From Fen-1258 sp027348115 (GTDB lineage Bacteria; Bacteroidota; Ignavibacteria; Ignavibacteriales; Melioribacteraceae), in assembly GCA_027348115.1 (NCBI GenBank), contig DAIEQA010000213.1, positions 1-33,715 on the forward strand: a stretch of DNA of 33,715 nucleotides. Reading direction: 5' to 3'. The notes under the pieces are model-generated. The model had not been told where the DNA came from and ran no database searches. It saw only the letters and a list, made by a program, of their open reading frames with translations. A program made the position numbers and the translations under genes. Numbering within the stretch: the stretch's first letter is position 1; each line of letters starts with the position of its first letter. This document shows positions 32,365-33,715 of the stretch, in pieces.

Positions 32365-33360
32365 ATGGAAAGTGGGAAAATACGTTGGGGTTTTATTGGA
32401 ACCGGCTGGATTGCGAACAAATTTGCAAGTGCTTTAAAAACGGTTGACAATTCTGAATTGTTTGCGGTAGGTTCACGAAACATTGAATCTGCCCGAAAAT
32501 TTGCCGAAGAGTTTAACGCGGTAAAATCATACGGCAGTTATAAAGAAGTAGCGATGGACAAAGATGTTGATGTAATCTACATCGCAACGCCCCACAACCT
32601 TCACTATGAAAATACAATTATGTGTCTCGATCACGGCAAAAATGTTTTATGCGAAAAACCTTTCGGTGTTAACGGTAATGAAGTCCGCGGAATGATTGCC
32701 AAAGCCCAAGAAAAAAATCTTTTCCTCATGGAAGCTTTGTGGTCGCGTTATCTTCCGAACATTATTAAAGCAAAAGAAATTATCGATTCGGGAGAAATCG
32801 GAAAGGTAAAATTTATTAGTGCCTCGTTCGCCATTAAATCAACCCAGACTCTTGAACAGCGTCACTTCAATAAGGATTTGATCGGCGGTTCGCTGATGGA
32901 TATAGGAATCTATAATGTTTTTCTCGCCTTGCTGATATTAGGAAAACCAAAAGAAATAAAAGCCGCTGCTGGTATGAGTGTTACCGATGTGGATAACAGT
33001 ATTAGTGCAATTTTCAAATATGAAGGCGATACGCTTGCGGTGTTGAATTCTTCTTTAATTATCGATACTCCTACCGTTGCCGAAATCCACGGCGAGAAAG
33101 GAAAAATTTTACTCGAACATATGTGGTTCTGCCCGGGCAATATCAAAGTAATTTATAACGACGGCGTTGAAGTCAAACTGCCTTTTGAGTTTAAAAGCAA
33201 CGGTTACAATTTTGAAGCAGAGGAAGTTGTAAAGTGCTTGTTGCAGGGTAAAAAGCAAAGCGACCTTATGAATTGGGAAGCCAGTTTGGATCTAATAGAT
33301 ACACTCGATGCAATACGAAAGCAGTGTGGAATTGTTTATCCCAGGCATGACTCGGACTAA
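32365..33360 (+). CDS. Gfo/Idh/MocA-family oxidoreductase (dihydrodiol/xylose dehydrogenase-like)
   Basis: A 331-residue NAD(P)-dependent dehydrogenase. The N-terminal Rossmann motif is RWGFIGTGWIANKF at 7-20; the EKP motif with Lys98 is VLCEKPFGVN; and GGSLMDIGIYN holds Asp179 and Tyr183. LMEALWSRYLP and MDIGIY resemble dimeric dihydrodiol dehydrogenases and bacterial D-xylose dehydrogenases, where the Lys and Tyr are catalytic. A sugar or cyclic alcohol is the likely substrate; which one cannot be told. No signal peptide. A GAGGA ribosome site precedes the ATG. It is followed 32 bases later by a secreted M28 peptidase on the same strand and diverges from the giant gene across 189 bases. Confidence 0.9.
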   Translation: MESGKIRWGFIGTGWIANKFASALKTVDNSELFAVGSRNIESARKFAEEFNAVKSYGSYKEVAMDKDVDVIYIATPHNLHYENTIMCLDHGKNVLCEKPFGVNGNEVRGMIAKAQEKNLFLMEALWSRYLPNIIKAKEIIDSGEIGKVKFISASFAIKSTQTLEQRHFNKDLIGGSLMDIGIYNVFLALLILGKPKEIKAAAGMSVTDVDNSISAIFKYEGDTLAVLNSSLIIDTPTVAEIHGEKGKILLEHMWFCPGNIKVIYNDGVEVKLPFEFKSNGYNFEAEEVVKCLLQGKKQSDLMNWEASLDLIDTLDAIRKQCGIVYPRHDSD

Positions 33361-33392
33361 TTGAAAATTCTTATACAAAACCCGGAATTAAA

Positions 33393-33715
33393 ATGAAAAT
33401 TTCTTTCAAATGGATTGTTCTAAAACCGTTATTGTTTTTTTCTTTCATCACTATCCTTAATGCGCAGCAAGATACCGTTACACAAAAATTAATTGAGCTC
33501 GGCAAGAATGATAACCGCGTTATGGAATACCAGGATGTTCTTTGCAATAGAATCGGCGGAAGAATAATCGGCTCCGACGCATTTAAGAACGCGTGCACAT
33601 GGGCTGCGGAGAAATTAAAAAGTTGGGGATTGCAGGTTTCCCTTGATGAAGCGGGCGAAGTTCCCGTCGGATTTAACCGCGGACCCTGGTTTGGAAAAAT
33701 GATTTCGCCTAAAGA
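33393..33715 (+). CDS. Secreted M28-family peptidase, N-terminal fragment (cut by window edge)
   Basis: An open frame from the ATG at 33393 runs off the right edge after 107 codons. It starts with a signal peptide (KWIVLKPLLFFSFITILNAQ, cleaved near AQQ). The mature start, with VMEYQDVLCNRIGGRIIGSD and then WAAEKLKSWGL, matches the N-terminal region of M28 zinc aminopeptidases in which LxxxxGxRxxGS precedes the catalytic domain. RGPWFGKMISP probably begins the inserted PA-like region. All zinc ligands lie beyond the window. It follows the oxidoreductase gene closely and is probably co-transcribed. Family assignment rests on this N-terminal pattern only. Confidence 0.72.
   Translation, partial: MKISFKWIVLKPLLFFSFITILNAQQDTVTQKLIELGKNDNRVMEYQDVLCNRIGGRIIGSDAFKNACTWAAEKLKSWGLQVSLDEAGEVPVGFNRGPWFGKMISPK

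Overview
The window looks like a chromosomal segment from a bacterium of the Bacteroidota/Chlorobiota superphylum, most plausibly an Ignavibacteria-like lineage. This is inferred from protein architecture, not from an rRNA or marker comparison. The signs are a giant secreted lamin-tail/CARDB protein with a FlgD-like C-terminal sorting-type domain, DUF4905-like and DUF6252-like proteins, a secreted GH127 enzyme, and moderately AT-rich DNA with AAAATTT-rich gaps. No rRNA, tRNA, CRISPR array, phage or IS element is visible. Most of the window is ordinary housekeeping DNA, mainly coded on the minus strand.

Layout. 1-2.8 kb: the N-terminal half of a secreted GH127 beta-L-arabinofuranosidase cut by the left edge, two small conserved proteins (DUF488/YeaO-like and a Cdd1-like helix-hairpin-helix protein) and a lipoprotein. 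2.9-9.5 kb: a compact operon thrA-asd-thrB-thrC-proC, carrying aspartate to threonine with P5C reductase at its end. 9.6-14.0 kb: a secreted DUF6252-like protein, the Memo/AMMECR1 pair, a DUF4905-like protein and tryptophanase, all leftward. 14.2-15.0 kb: a rightward Yip1-family membrane protein whose terminator is embedded in the end of the convergent rluE gene. 15.0-20.3 kb: rluE, priA (with a G/C-rich palindrome on each side), trxA, a HAD hydrolase and a HisN-like phosphatase. 20.35-22.7 kb: rightward Sua5-type tRNA t6A enzyme and an M24 peptidase. 22.8-24.7 kb: a stand-alone cobalamin-binding protein with CarH-like photosensor motifs, probably co-transcribed with a sphingomyelin-synthase-like PAP2 protein, then a CoA-binding protein. 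25.1-32.2 kb: one 2370-residue secreted repeat protein. 32.4 kb to the end: a Gfo/Idh/MocA oxidoreductase and the N-terminus of a secreted M28 peptidase cut by the right edge.

The most interesting points are: (i) the B12-binding protein that keeps the Wx9EH and ExHxxG signatures of CarH photoreceptors but has no DNA-binding domain and sits behind a lipid-phosphatase-like gene; (ii) the giant protein, whose lamin-tail/CARDB units repeat with an exact 273-residue period and carry EF-hand-like acidic loops in register; (iii) a tryptophanase that can be told apart from tyrosine phenol-lyase by three active-site residues. I found no convincing wholly new multi-gene system.
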